Below are positions 1 through 7,698 of a stretch of 17,886 nucleotides of DNA, in pieces; the stretch's first letter is position 1; every line of letters begins with the position of its first letter. The translations under genes and the position numbers were made by a program. A model generated the notes under the pieces. That model saw nothing but the letters and a program-made list of their open reading frames with translations, searched no databases and had not been told where the DNA came from. The DNA is from an uncultured Blautia sp. (GTDB lineage Bacteria; Bacillota; Clostridia; Lachnospirales; Lachnospiraceae): NCBI GenBank assembly GCA_900552095.1, contig URYM01000014.1, positions 1 through 17,886 on the forward strand, written 5' to 3'.

Positions 1-48
1 CGAGATCTAGTACGGTCTCGTGGGCTCGGAGATGTGTATAAGAGACAG
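1..48. other. Illumina Nextera P7 adapter remnant (not biological)
   Basis: Bases 1-6 match the end of the P7 flow-cell oligo. Bases 7-14 (CTAGTACG) sit where the i7 index goes and match the Nextera N702 index as I recall it. Bases 15-29 (GTCTCGTGGGCTCGG) are the read-2 adapter, and bases 30-48 (AGATGTGTATAAGAGACAG) are the 19-bp Tn5 mosaic end. The ppdK reading frame resumes immediately at base 49. This is a library-preparation artefact left on an assembled contig, not a Tn5 insertion in the genome, because index and flow-cell bases are present. Confidence 0.97.
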
Positions 49-389
49 TCCTCATTCAGTCCCAGATTCAGGATGGTGTCCATCATACCCGGCATGGATG
101 CTCTTGCACCGGAACGGACAGAAACAAGGAGGGGATTTTCTTTGTCACCAAATTTTTTTCCCGTAACCTCTTCCATCTTAACAATTGCATCCATAATCTG
201 ACCCATGATCTCATCATTGATCTTCTTTCCGTCTTCATAATACTGCGTGCAGGCTTCTGTAGTGATCGTAAAGCCCTGCGGTACCGGAAGTCCCAGAGAA
301 GTCATCTCTGCCAGATTGGCACCCTTGCCTCCCAGCAGGTTTCTCATGGTTGCATTACCTTCTGTAAACATGTAGACCCATTTTGCCAT
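49..389 (-). CDS. ppdK: Pyruvate, phosphate dikinase, N-terminal part (truncated by contig end)
   Basis: This is the first 113 residues of PPDK, the cytosolic enzyme that interconverts pyruvate + ATP + Pi with PEP + AMP + PPi; in anaerobic Clostridia it often serves glycolysis. The translation starts [13 protein letters not shown] and continues with the N-terminal nucleotide-binding domain signatures [28 protein letters not shown] and [16 protein letters not shown], which are diagnostic of the family. The full protein is about 870-880 residues, so the PEP/phosphohistidine and C-terminal domains lie off the contig. The ATG at 389 is preceded by AGGAGG with good spacing. A promoter lies about 100 bases upstream. 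It is transcribed divergently from the 751 gene. No frame break is seen up to the adapter junction. Confidence 0.96.
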
Positions 390-461
390 TTAAATTTCCT
401 CCTAAAATGTACATAATATGCACGATTTAAAGACTATATAAGCGGAAATACAGCCTTTAAC

Positions 462-482
462 GCGTGTGTCTGTGACACTCGC
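462..482 (-). promoter_or_regulatory. Dyad / 5'-terminal hairpin in the ppdK leader
   Basis: A 9-base inverted repeat, GCGTGTGTC (462-470) against GACACTCGC (474-482), has one internal T:T mismatch and a 3-base loop. It starts within a few bases of the predicted transcription start. It could be an mRNA-stabilising 5' hairpin or a protein operator overlapping +1. The remainder of the 390-750 intergenic region holds the two divergent promoters, and I see no gene in it. Confidence 0.45.
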
Positions 483-490
483 ACACTATA

Positions 491-518
491 ATTTTAACAT
501 ATCTTCCATTTTAGTCAA
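491..518 (-). promoter_or_regulatory. Sigma-A-like promoter of ppdK
   Basis: On the minus strand, a -35 TTGACT (513-518) and a -10 TAAAAT (491-496) are separated by 16 bases. Transcription would start near 484, giving a leader of about 95 nt. The boxes are seen directly; activity is inferred. Confidence 0.6.
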
Positions 519-681
519 GTTTTTTGTAAAAAAGGTCAGGTATTCCCATTACTTTTTTCGACTTTTTATTCACTTTTTCCAACTCCGGACCTGTCGCTTC
601 CATTCAGATGATGTCATTCTGTACACTCTCCCTTTCCGTTTTCAGATGCTCTGTCCTGGAAGTCCATTTGCACAAGAGACA

Positions 682-710
682 TTGACTACGAAAAAAAAAT
701 AGAGTATTCT
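682..710 (+). promoter_or_regulatory. Sigma-A-like promoter of the DUF308 gene
   Basis: TTGACT (682-687) and TATTCT (705-710) are separated by exactly 17 bases, which include an A-tract. The expected start near 717 leaves a leader of about 34 nt before the ATG at 751, whose ribosome binding site AGGGAGG is at 739-745. Confidence 0.6.
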
Positions 711-750
711 TAACATATATACTATTATTCCAAACATCAGGGAGGTTCTT

Positions 751-1653
751 ATGCGTCACTTTTTTGAAAAAATATCCTGGCAGGCCCTGCTCACCCCCAT
801 ACTTTTTATCTTAACGGGTGCAGTGCTGGCAGTCTGGCCCCAGTCATCCATTAAAATCATCTGCACCGCAGCTTCGCTCTTCATGATCGGCCTGGGAGCC
901 ATCTGCCTGTACTGCTATTTCCGCGGACGGGACGATTTCTTCTCCGGTCATGTAAACCTGCTCTGCGGAATTCTCGTGATCTCTATCGCCTTCTGGATCA
1001 TTACCCGTTCTAATTATTTTCTGTCACTGCTGCCCATCCTGGCAGGTGTCACGGTAATTGTCCACGGACTGGTAGATCTTAGACAGGCGCTCCTGCTCCG
1101 CCAGTCCAGAAAAAACAACTGGTGGGTTACCCTTATCATCGCAGCTGCCGCGCTCTGTCTCGGTGTGATTATGCTGGTTAACCCCTTTGATACCCTGGTG
1201 ACCATCATGATCTTCATTGGAATTGTCCTGATCGCTATCGGACTCTCCGACATCTTTGTTCTGGCTCAGGGAAGTATTCTTCATTCTTCCGAAAAGAAAC
1301 AGCGGTTCTCCAGAAAGCGGTCTGCGCGTGCGGCCGCCGAGAAAAAGTCTGCGTCGCGCCGCTCCCGCCGTCCGGACGAAAACTCCGAATCTTCCTTCTC
1401 CGCAAGTGTTCCGGAAGATAGCGATTCCAATGAGGATGCATCAGAAAATGCGCCCTCTGTAAAAAAGGAAACCAGAAAAAAAACTTCCGCCCGGTCTGAA
1501 AAATCTTCCCGGATGGCCAAACTGGAACAGATTCTGGGAAGCCAGCCGGAGGAAGAACCTTCTTCTTTGGAATCCTCCCCCTCCTCTTCTGTGGTCAGTG
1601 ATTTTGATGATGAAGATGATTTCTGGGATGAAGAAGAATGGGATAACCTGTAA
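751..1653 (+). CDS. HdeD/DUF308-family multi-pass membrane protein with long charged C-terminal tail
   Basis: This is a 300-residue protein. Residues 1 to about 175 hold about six hydrophobic segments (roughly 10-30, 33-57, 66-84, 87-109, 124-142 and 146-172) with the repeated short pattern of Gly/Pro-punctuated helices typical of DUF308 (HdeD-like) proteins, for example LTGAVLAVWP and LGVIMLVNPF. The function of the family is poorly defined; E. coli HdeD is linked to acid resistance. Residues from about 178 to 300 form a hydrophilic low-complexity tail. It is first Lys/Arg-rich (KRSARAAAEKKSASRRSRR), then Ser/Glu-rich, and ends in a strongly acidic patch (DFDDEDDFWDEEEW). The tail is probably cytoplasmic and disordered. 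A good ribosome binding site (AGGGAGG) fixes the start. The gene is monocistronic, with its own promoter and a terminator right after the stop. Confidence 0.8.
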   Translation: MRHFFEKISWQALLTPILFILTGAVLAVWPQSSIKIICTAASLFMIGLGAICLYCYFRGRDDFFSGHVNLLCGILVISIAFWIITRSNYFLSLLPILAGVTVIVHGLVDLRQALLLRQSRKNNWWVTLIIAAAALCLGVIMLVNPFDTLVTIMIFIGIVLIAIGLSDIFVLAQGSILHSSEKKQRFSRKRSARAAAEKKSASRRSRRPDENSESSFSASVPEDSDSNEDASENAPSVKKETRKKTSARSEKSSRMAKLEQILGSQPEEEPSSLESSPSSSVVSDFDDEDDFWDEEEWDNL

Positions 1654-1664
1654 TTGATCCATAA

Positions 1665-1716
1665 AAAACACTGAAGAAGAAATCCTTTTACCGGCATTTC
1701 TTCTTCAGCGTTTTTT
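1665..1716. terminator. Bidirectional rho-independent terminator
   Basis: A perfect 13-bp inverted repeat, CTGAAGAAGAAAT (1671-1683) and ATTTCTTCTTCAG (1696-1708), has a 12-base loop. It is followed by a T-tract on the plus strand (1711-1716) and preceded by an A-tract (1664-1669), which acts as a U-tract on the minus strand. It lies between convergent genes and can end both the DUF308 transcript and the eight-gene sugar/peptidase operon. Confidence 0.9.
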
Positions 1717-1719
1717 GTT

Positions 1720-2472
1720 TTAATCTTTATTTACTGCCCATTTTAAAATTCTTTCCCAGAGAATTTTATTATACTCCCACTCGCAAAATTCTTCCGGAAG
1801 CCAATGCGGAGCACAGTCACTGGCCCAGACAAAAGTTTTCCCTTTTCCATAAGTTCCCAGAGCCAGAATCGGGTCTTCTTGATATTTGACTACCACATCT
1901 GCATTCTCTTTTGCGATCAATCGGTTATACCCCAGCATAGGCGGCCATTTTTCCGGAAATCCGGCAAGAAGAGGATGACTGGCCGGATCTACGGTAAGAT
2001 ACAATCCCTCCGGATGTTCTGCCCTGTCATCATAGGGATACAGGTTTACCGGCAAAATTTCTTCAACAGGTGTTCCCCTGTACTGGCCCTTTGCCTCAAT
2101 TCCCTGGAATGTCATATATCCCCCCATCATTCCAAATGCTCCTCCCTGAGCCACATAATCTGCCAGAACCTGCAATTTATTAGGTGTGGGAATGCTGTTA
2201 AAAAAAGTCTTCGGATGTAAATAAAAGGTATTTGCCCCCACATCACTGATAATTACCACATCATACGCTTTTAATTTTTCTACTGTATCCGGAAATTCCT
2301 CCAGTACCAGATGTGCCGGAATATGCGTAATATCTGCATATGTATCCATTACCGCCCGGATCCTTCCAATCTCGGTCTGATATCCGCCAATTGTAAACTG
2401 ATCAAATCCTTTCGTCTCAATCGTAGTAAAAAACCAGGATTCTCCTGCAAATAATACTTTTATCTTGTCCAT
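1720..2472 (-). CDS. GATase1-like (PF07090/DUF1355-type) protein, ThuA-like fold
   Basis: This 250-residue cytosolic protein is the last gene of the LacI-controlled operon. The pattern KVLFAGESWFFTTIETKG...TIGGY at the N terminus, VVIISDVGANTFYL around 72-85, GGAFGMMGGYMTFQG around 110-124 and WASDCAPHW around 216-224 fits the putative glutamine-amidotransferase-like family PF07090, whose members often sit beside sugar-uptake genes. Its biochemical role is unknown. The expected nucleophile-elbow Cys of class I amidotransferases is absent: residues 114-119 read GMMGGY. True amidotransferase activity is therefore unlikely, though Cys220 or Cys230 could serve another purpose. The AGGAGG ribosome binding site lies inside the last codons of the M20 gene, and only 3 bases separate the two genes, implying translational coupling. 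Confidence 0.75.
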   Translation of the reverse strand: MDKIKVLFAGESWFFTTIETKGFDQFTIGGYQTEIGRIRAVMDTYADITHIPAHLVLEEFPDTVEKLKAYDVVIISDVGANTFYLHPKTFFNSIPTPNKLQVLADYVAQGGAFGMMGGYMTFQGIEAKGQYRGTPVEEILPVNLYPYDDRAEHPEGLYLTVDPASHPLLAGFPEKWPPMLGYNRLIAKENADVVVKYQEDPILALGTYGKGKTFVWASDCAPHWLPEEFCEWEYNKILWERILKWAVNKD

Positions 2473-2475
2473 ATT

Positions 2476-3759
2476 TTATTCCTCCTGTTTTGTCCACTCC
2501 ATGATCATTCTCGCATACACTTCAATTGCCTGCAAATACTGTTCTTTCGGCAAATACTCATTTACGACATGTGCATTATGACAGCTGCCCGGTCCGTATA
2601 CAATCGTAGGAATCTGTCCGATGTTTGTCAAATGCCTTGCGTCACAACCGGCTGTCATTCCGGAAATGACAGCCTTTCCTGTCACCTGCCCGGAGCATAG
2701 AGCCATTTTCTGTACCAGCGGATGATCCGTCTCAGTCTCAAAAGGAGAACAATCCTGATACCATTTAAATGTAACCGGATGTTTCTTCAGCCATTCATCT
2801 CCCTGGCACATGGTAAGGATCCAGTCCTCTACCTCTCTGGCTACCTCATCTTTATCTACAGAATGTTTCACTCCATATTTATCAATTTCTGACGGATAGT
2901 ATTCTACATCCAAACGTAAGGTACAGCTCTCCGCCACGGTAGATGCAGCCACGCCTCCCTGGATATATCCAATATTACAGGTTGGCGGCGCAAGGAGCGG
3001 GTGACGTTTTGTAGTCATCCACTTGGTTTCCAGTTCCCGGACAGACTGGATTACCTTCACCATTTTATCAATGGCATTTTCTCCAAATCCTCTGAGGCTG
3101 GCATGGATTGGAACTCCCTGCACCTGCACTTCCACAAGCCATGCCCCTCTGTTTGCCGCAAATACTTCCATATTGGATCCTTCTGCGATGATAGCTCCAT
3201 CTGCCCGATATCCTCTGTCCACGCAGGCCAGCGTTCCATTTCCTCCGCCTTCTTCATCTACCACACTTTCAATAAGAATATCTCCTCCCGGCACAAATCC
3301 GGTCTCCAGAGCCGCTTCCAGCCCCAGAACCAGCGCACTAAGTCCGCCCTTCATATCATCCGCTCCCAGCCCATAGAGTTTTCCTTCACGCTCTGTCAGT
3401 TTCCACGGATCTGTATTCCAGCGCTTCAGGTCACCGGAAGGCATCGTGTCCATATGTCCGTTCAGGATCAGTGACTTCCCTTTTCCGCTTCCCGAATATC
3501 GGGCAACTACTACCGGCCGGTTTTTATATTGATGTCCTTTATTAAATCCCGGATATTTTTCCATACGCTCATTGTCCGGTTCAAAAAGATCAACTTCACA
3601 TCCCAGCTTTTCCAGATATTCTGCCAGAAATCTCTGCGCCTCCCCTTCCTGACCGTCTTCTCCGTGACGGATAACAGAAGTATCATAAGCTACCAGCTTT
3701 TCCAGAAACGCAAGATATCTTTTTTCATTTCTCTGTATAATCTCTTTCAAGTGATCCAT
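2476..3759 (-). CDS. M20-family metallopeptidase (ArgE/DapE-like amidohydrolase)
   Basis: This is a 427-residue, probably dizinc, cytosolic hydrolase of the M20 family. Members cleave N-acyl amino acids, dipeptides or carbamoyl compounds. Visible ligands and catalytic residues are H102 and D104 in NGHMDTMP, D135 in GADDMKGG, E169/E170 in VDEEGGGNG (general base and ligand), E193 in IIAEGS, and a C-terminal His in GSCHNAHVVNEY. The dimerisation (lid) domain runs from about 205 to 320 (GAWLVEVQVQGVPIHAS). There is no signal peptide. Substrate specificity cannot be read from the sequence. The gene follows the permease directly: the permease stop TAG is part of the TAGGAGG ribosome binding site, with ATG at 3759. 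The context suggests it acts on whatever the ABC importer brings in. Confidence 0.88.
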   Translation of the reverse strand: MDHLKEIIQRNEKRYLAFLEKLVAYDTSVIRHGEDGQEGEAQRFLAEYLEKLGCEVDLFEPDNERMEKYPGFNKGHQYKNRPVVVARYSGSGKGKSLILNGHMDTMPSGDLKRWNTDPWKLTEREGKLYGLGADDMKGGLSALVLGLEAALETGFVPGGDILIESVVDEEGGGNGTLACVDRGYRADGAIIAEGSNMEVFAANRGAWLVEVQVQGVPIHASLRGFGENAIDKMVKVIQSVRELETKWMTTKRHPLLAPPTCNIGYIQGGVAASTVAESCTLRLDVEYYPSEIDKYGVKHSVDKDEVAREVEDWILTMCQGDEWLKKHPVTFKWYQDCSPFETETDHPLVQKMALCSGQVTGKAVISGMTAGCDARHLTNIGQIPTIVYGPGSCHNAHVVNEYLPKEQYLQAIEVYARMIMEWTKQEE

Positions 3760-3767
3760 GGTTCCTC

Positions 3768-4718
3768 CTAATTGGACTTAAACCGATCCAGTCCCACTGC
3801 GATAATTATGATTGCTCCCTGTACAATCAGCTGCCAGTTGGTTGAAATATTCAGCAGATTCATCCCATTTGTAATAATTCCCATGATCAGAGCTCCCAGA
3901 AATGTTCCCCAGAGACGGCCTTTTCCGCCGGTTGTACTTGTTCCGCCGATTACACAGGCTGCAATCGCATCCAGTTCCATACCGTTTGCAGCAGAAGGCT
4001 GTCCGGAAAACATACGGGAAGCCAGAATAATGCCTGTGATAGCTGCTGTGCACCCACAAATAACATAAATCAGAATTTTATTTTTATTTACTGTAATACC
4101 AGACAGTTTGGCTGCTTCAATATTACCCCCGATAGCATATGTACTCCGTCCAAATTTTGTATACTTTAAGACCACATATCCGGCTGCATAGCAGACAGCC
4201 ATAATAATAACCGGCACCGGCACTGGTCCGATATAACCTCTTCCGATGATCTTAAAAGATTCCGGCAGTCCGGTAATCGGATACGAGTTTGTAATTACCA
4301 GAACAGCTCCTCTGGCTATATTAAGCATTCCCATCGTTACAATAAAAGACGGGATCCTGGCATACACATGAATAGCCCCGTTTAACATTCCACAGCAGCC
4401 GCCGGTCAGAAGTGCCAGAAGAATTGATACCGGAACTGATATCCCTGCTTTCATCGCCATAGCGACCACAATGCCTGCAAGTGCTGCAATAGATCCCACA
4501 CTAAGATCAATCTCTCCGGCAATCAGAACAAAGGTCATTCCTATTCCCAAAATAGCAACCATAGTTACCTGACGAATCACATTGATCAAATTGTCTGTGG
4601 ACAGAAAGATGGGTCTGGCTATGGACAGACTGATTACAAGAATTGCCAGGACCAGAAAAATGGCCATCTCATTCCAGTTTATATTCCTCTTTTCACTTGT
4701 TACCTTCTGTTTTCCCAT
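3768..4718 (-). CDS. rbsC: Ribose-type ABC transporter permease (RbsC-like)
   Basis: This is the inner-membrane channel of a carbohydrate-uptake (CUT2-class) ABC importer, 316 residues with about 8-10 hydrophobic helices. Family signatures visible include LIAGEIDLSVGSIAALAG, NGAIHVYARIPSFIVTMGM, GGNIEAAKLSGI and VIGGTSTTGGKGRLWGT. I start it at the ATG at 4718 rather than the in-frame ATG at 4739. GGAGG lies 8 bases upstream of 4718, and the longer form would overlap the ATPase gene by 20 bases. One base separates the ATPase stop (4720-4722) from this start. It pairs with the upstream RbsA-like ATPase and the RbsB-like receptor. The exact sugar is unknown; the symbol denotes family similarity only. 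Confidence 0.9.
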   Translation of the reverse strand: MGKQKVTSEKRNINWNEMAIFLVLAILVISLSIARPIFLSTDNLINVIRQVTMVAILGIGMTFVLIAGEIDLSVGSIAALAGIVVAMAMKAGISVPVSILLALLTGGCCGMLNGAIHVYARIPSFIVTMGMLNIARGAVLVITNSYPITGLPESFKIIGRGYIGPVPVPVIIMAVCYAAGYVVLKYTKFGRSTYAIGGNIEAAKLSGITVNKNKILIYVICGCTAAITGIILASRMFSGQPSAANGMELDAIAACVIGGTSTTGGKGRLWGTFLGALIMGIITNGMNLLNISTNWQLIVQGAIIIIAVGLDRFKSN

Positions 4719-4719
4719 C

Positions 4720-6210
4720 TCATTTTCCTCCAGTCGCATAGTGCATAATCTGCTGCTGACTCAAAGTTCTCCGATCAAGCTCTCCCGTCACACAGCCTTC
4801 ATGCATGACGATCACTCTGTCACACAGCCCAATCAACTCCGGCATTTCCGAAGAAATCATAATAATCGATTTCCCTTCTTCCGCCAGTTTTACAATAATA
4901 TTGTAAATCTCCATCTTTGCATTCACATCAATTCCCCGGGTAGGCTCATCCAGCACAATAATTTCCGGTTCACAGTTCAGCCACTTTGCCAAAACTACTT
5001 TCTGCTGATTTCCACCGCTTAAAAATTTAGCCTTCTGCATCTCCGAAGGAGTCTTTATCAAAAGCTCTCTGATATATTTCTGACAGATCTCCTTTGCCTT
5101 TTTTGCGGAAAACATTCCGTGTTCCATCGCTTTTTCCGGCTTTGCCATTACCGTATTATCCAAAACCGGGAGATCCACTACCAGACCTTCTTTTTTTCTG
5201 TCCTCCGGAAGAAAACCTATTCCCAGCTTTATGGCGTCTCTGGGAGATCTGATCTGAACCGGTTTTCCATTTATTTTAATCTCGCCCTTAGCGCCGGAAT
5301 CCGCTCCAAATACAGCTTTCAAGGTCTCTGTCCGTCCGGCTCCCACCAAACCTGCAAATCCCAGGATCTCCCCTTTCCGCAGAGAAAACGAAACATCTTT
5401 TACTTCCTTCCCATTTGAAATATGATCTGCTTCAAGAATTACCTCTCCGACTTTATTTTTCTTTTCCGGATATACCGAAGCCAGTGACCGCCCCACCATA
5501 TATTCAATGATCTGATTCACATCTACTTCTTTTATTTCTCCGCTGTGAACGAAGGTTCCATCCCGGAGAACCGTATAAGAATCACAGATTTCAAAAATTT
5601 CCTCCATCCTGTGGCTGATATAAATCATACTGATACCCTTACTTTTAAGGTTATTGATTACGGAAAACAATTTTCTTGTCTCCCCTTCTGTCAGCGTAGA
5701 AGTGGGCTCATCCATGATCAAAAGCTGGGAATGCAAAGATATTGCTTTTGCAATCTCTACCATCTGCTGCTGTGCTACGCTTAAACTTGACACAATAGCT
5801 CTGGGATTGATAGCAACATCCATATAATCCAGAATTTCTTCTGCGTCCTCAGTCATTTTTTTCCAATCAAGCAGTCCATGTTTTTTAGGCTGACGAGCCA
5901 GAAATATATTTTCTGCCACTGTAATATCCGGTATCAGATTCAGTTCCTGATATATGATTGCAATACCCAGCCTCTCAGAATCTTTTGTATTCCGTATCTC
6001 GGCCTCTTTCCCGTTCACAAAAATCTGTCCGCAGTCTTTGTTGTAAGCACCGGATAATATCTTCATCAAAGTTGACTTTCCGGCTCCGTTTTCTCCCAGG
6101 AGCGCATGGACATCTCCCTTCCTGACCTGAAAACTTACATTCTGAAGCGCTTTCACGCCAACAAAAGACTTACTGACCCCTTTAATTTCCAATATATTCT
6201 CATTTTTCAT
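4720..6210 (-). CDS. rbsA: Ribose-type ABC transporter ATPase with two nucleotide-binding domains (RbsA-like)
   Basis: This 496-residue cytosolic ATPase powers the sugar importer. The first domain has Walker A GENGAGKST (39-47), Q-loop YQEL (87-90), signature LSVAQQQ (143-149), Walker B LLIMDEPTS (163-171) and H-loop His200. The second domain has the degenerate Walker A GLVGAGRTE (287-295, Arg in place of Lys), PEDR near 335-338, signature LSGGNQQKV (397-405), Walker B IIVLDEPTRG (417-426) and no H-loop His (SSEMPE). This asymmetry of one competent and one degenerate site is normal for RbsA/MglA/XylG. The start ATG at 6210 has a weaker ribosome binding site (GAGGGG). The gene lies 14 bases after rbsD. 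Substrate is not determinable from this subunit. Confidence 0.93.
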   Translation of the reverse strand: MKNENILEIKGVSKSFVGVKALQNVSFQVRKGDVHALLGENGAGKSTLMKILSGAYNKDCGQIFVNGKEAEIRNTKDSERLGIAIIYQELNLIPDITVAENIFLARQPKKHGLLDWKKMTEDAEEILDYMDVAINPRAIVSSLSVAQQQMVEIAKAISLHSQLLIMDEPTSTLTEGETRKLFSVINNLKSKGISMIYISHRMEEIFEICDSYTVLRDGTFVHSGEIKEVDVNQIIEYMVGRSLASVYPEKKNKVGEVILEADHISNGKEVKDVSFSLRKGEILGFAGLVGAGRTETLKAVFGADSGAKGEIKINGKPVQIRSPRDAIKLGIGFLPEDRKKEGLVVDLPVLDNTVMAKPEKAMEHGMFSAKKAKEICQKYIRELLIKTPSEMQKAKFLSGGNQQKVVLAKWLNCEPEIIVLDEPTRGIDVNAKMEIYNIIVKLAEEGKSIIMISSEMPELIGLCDRVIVMHEGCVTGELDRRTLSQQQIMHYATGGK

Positions 6211-6224
6211 CTGATGGCACCCCT

Positions 6225-6623
6225 CTAAAACAGTACGCCCGCCTTTAAAATAATATTAGAATAGGAAGTAAATTCTCCTGTCCGAATAACTGCTTTCACC
6301 TTTGCCGATAGTTTTTTCACTTCTTCATGAGGCATTGTTCTGAGCGGAAAGCCCCCCTGCACAACGCATTCTAATTCTTCCCGCATATGCGGACTGACTT
6401 CTGCCATTTCCTGATCAATAATTCCTTCTGCCACCAACATTTCTCTCATCACAGCTTCCAGTACATCAAGAAAATGAGGAACCCCTTCCTTCAGCGCCAG
6501 ATCAATCATTTTTACCCCCTCTGGCACCGGCATTCCCGCATCTCCTATTAAAATCATATCATCGTGAGCCAGTTCAGCAATTGTCTTTGATAATTCCCCA
6601 TGCAAAATACCTGTTTTTTTCAT
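6225..6623 (-). CDS. rbsD: D-ribose pyranase (RbsD/FucU family)
   Basis: This is a 132-residue mutarotase that interconverts the pyranose and furanose forms of ribose (or a similar sugar) after import. The sequence aligns from end to end with RbsD: MKKTGILHGELS, AHDDMILIGDAGMPVP, VIRTGEFTSYSNIILKAGV. The known active-site residues appear to be conserved: His20, Asp28, His99, Tyr121 and Asn123, each at or within one residue of the B. subtilis positions. Length matches the family. The ribosome binding site GGGAG precedes the ATG at 6623. It sits between the receptor and the ATPase. No rbsK-type kinase is present in the operon, so phosphorylation of any released sugar must be done by an enzyme encoded elsewhere. 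Confidence 0.93.
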   Translation of the reverse strand: MKKTGILHGELSKTIAELAHDDMILIGDAGMPVPEGVKMIDLALKEGVPHFLDVLEAVMREMLVAEGIIDQEMAEVSPHMREELECVVQGGFPLRTMPHEEVKKLSAKVKAVIRTGEFTSYSNIILKAGVLF

Positions 6624-6638
6624 TTCTTCTCCCTCTGA

Positions 6639-6665
6639 AGCCGGACAAACATCCTCTGCCCGGCT
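6639..6665 (-). promoter_or_regulatory. Intercistronic hairpin between rbsB-like gene and rbsD
   Basis: In the minus-strand transcript, AGCCGGGCA and TGTCCGGCT pair as a 9-bp stem with one G-U and a 9-base loop. No U-tract follows, so it is not a simple terminator. Hairpins placed just after a receptor gene commonly protect the upstream mRNA, giving more binding protein than membrane components; that role here is inferred. Confidence 0.55.
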
Positions 6666-6683
6666 CCTCTTCCTTTCTGGCGC

Positions 6684-7679
6684 TTACTTTTCAAAATCTG
6701 CTGCGTAATAAATCTTATCTGCGGTGTAAACCCCTACTTCTACCGGAACTTCCTCATCCAGCTTTTCTCCTGCCAGTACTTTTCCAACGCATTCTACACA
6801 AGTTTCTCCCAATTTATCCGGGAACTGAATAACGCTGCCTTTATAACATCCTCCCTCTGCAATGGCCTGCTGTTCTTCTTCAGAAGCATCAAACCCAATT
6901 ACAGAAATTTCCTCCTCTCTGCCCGCAGCTGCAATCGCATCATAAGCTCCCAGACCTCCCTGAGCACTATAAGAAAATACCAGATCAATTTCCTTATTCG
7001 CAATCAGAATATCCTCCATAGCACTCATAAAAGCCTCTCTGGTATCTGCCCCCTGTTCTGCCACAATCACTGAATCCGGAAGGATTTCCTGAACCGTTTC
7101 CTTAAATCCGCTGACTCTTTCTACTGCCGCAGAGGACATGGGATTTGTCAAAAATACAATTTTGGGATCTTTCTTCTCTCCCAGAAGTTCCTGAACTGCA
7201 TAACGCGCTGCCAGTTCTCCTCCCAAATAGTTATCCGAACCAATATACGTCTCATAGGTACCGGAAGTCGGCTTCATATCCACCGTAATAACCGGAATCC
7301 CCTTCTCCTCTGCCGTCTCCAACGCTGTAATAATGCCGTCTCCATCTACTGCATTTAAAATAATCGCATCTACATCCTGTGCACAGTAATTTTCAATTGC
7401 ATCGATCTGGCTCTGCAGATCCAATGCCGCATCATTCCAGAGAAGTTCATACTCATCTCCTGCCGCTTCTTCAATCCCTGATTTTACATCCTGAAAAAAC
7501 TCATACTGAAGTGTCATAAGACTGACACCAATCACCGGTTTTTCTCCATCTTCTTTCTTCTTCCCGGAATCTTCCTCCTTCGCCTCCTTCTCTCTGCTGT
7601 CATCCGTCGATACACAGCCAGCCAAACTTCCCGCCATTGCAGCAATTAATGTAACCGCCATTAATTTTCTCAGTTTCAT
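6684..7679 (-). CDS. rbsB: Sugar ABC transporter substrate-binding lipoprotein (RbsB-like)
   Basis: This 331-residue extracellular receptor is anchored by an N-terminal lipid. A short basic N terminus (MKLRKL), a hydrophobic stretch and the lipobox LAGC give the lipidated Cys22. A charged linker of about 30 residues (SREKEAKEEDSGKKK) follows, then a Peripla_BP_4 fold from about residue 48. Typical type-I sugar-receptor motifs are IDAIENYCAQDVDAIILN, AVDGDGIITALETAEEKGIPVITVDM, IGSDNYLGGELAA and VIGFDASEEEQQAIAEGG. I use the ATG at 7679: GGGAGAAGG precedes it, and the longer form from 7706 would add nine hydrophilic residues before the signal and overlap the upstream gene. The ligand is probably a pentose or related sugar moiety, but specificity is unproven. 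Confidence 0.9.
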   Translation of the reverse strand: MKLRKLMAVTLIAAMAGSLAGCVSTDDSREKEAKEEDSGKKKEDGEKPVIGVSLMTLQYEFFQDVKSGIEEAAGDEYELLWNDAALDLQSQIDAIENYCAQDVDAIILNAVDGDGIITALETAEEKGIPVITVDMKPTSGTYETYIGSDNYLGGELAARYAVQELLGEKKDPKIVFLTNPMSSAAVERVSGFKETVQEILPDSVIVAEQGADTREAFMSAMEDILIANKEIDLVFSYSAQGGLGAYDAIAAAGREEEISVIGFDASEEEQQAIAEGGCYKGSVIQFPDKLGETCVECVGKVLAGEKLDEEVPVEVGVYTADKIYYAADFEK

Positions 7680-7698
7680 AACCTTCTCCCTCTCTTTC

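Noticed and set aside
30..48. Tn5 mosaic end as a genuine transposon boundary
   Set aside because: It is directly preceded by index and P7 flow-cell sequence, so it is a library adapter.
466..702. Plus-strand 78-codon open frame between ppdK and the DUF308 gene
   Set aside because: It starts inside the ppdK leader dyad, has no ribosome binding site, is Phe-rich from AT-rich DNA and runs through the promoter of the next gene.
1281..1697. Minus-strand open frame of 138 codons, Ser-rich
   Set aside because: It is the antisense shadow of the low-complexity tail of the DUF308 gene and runs through the terminator.
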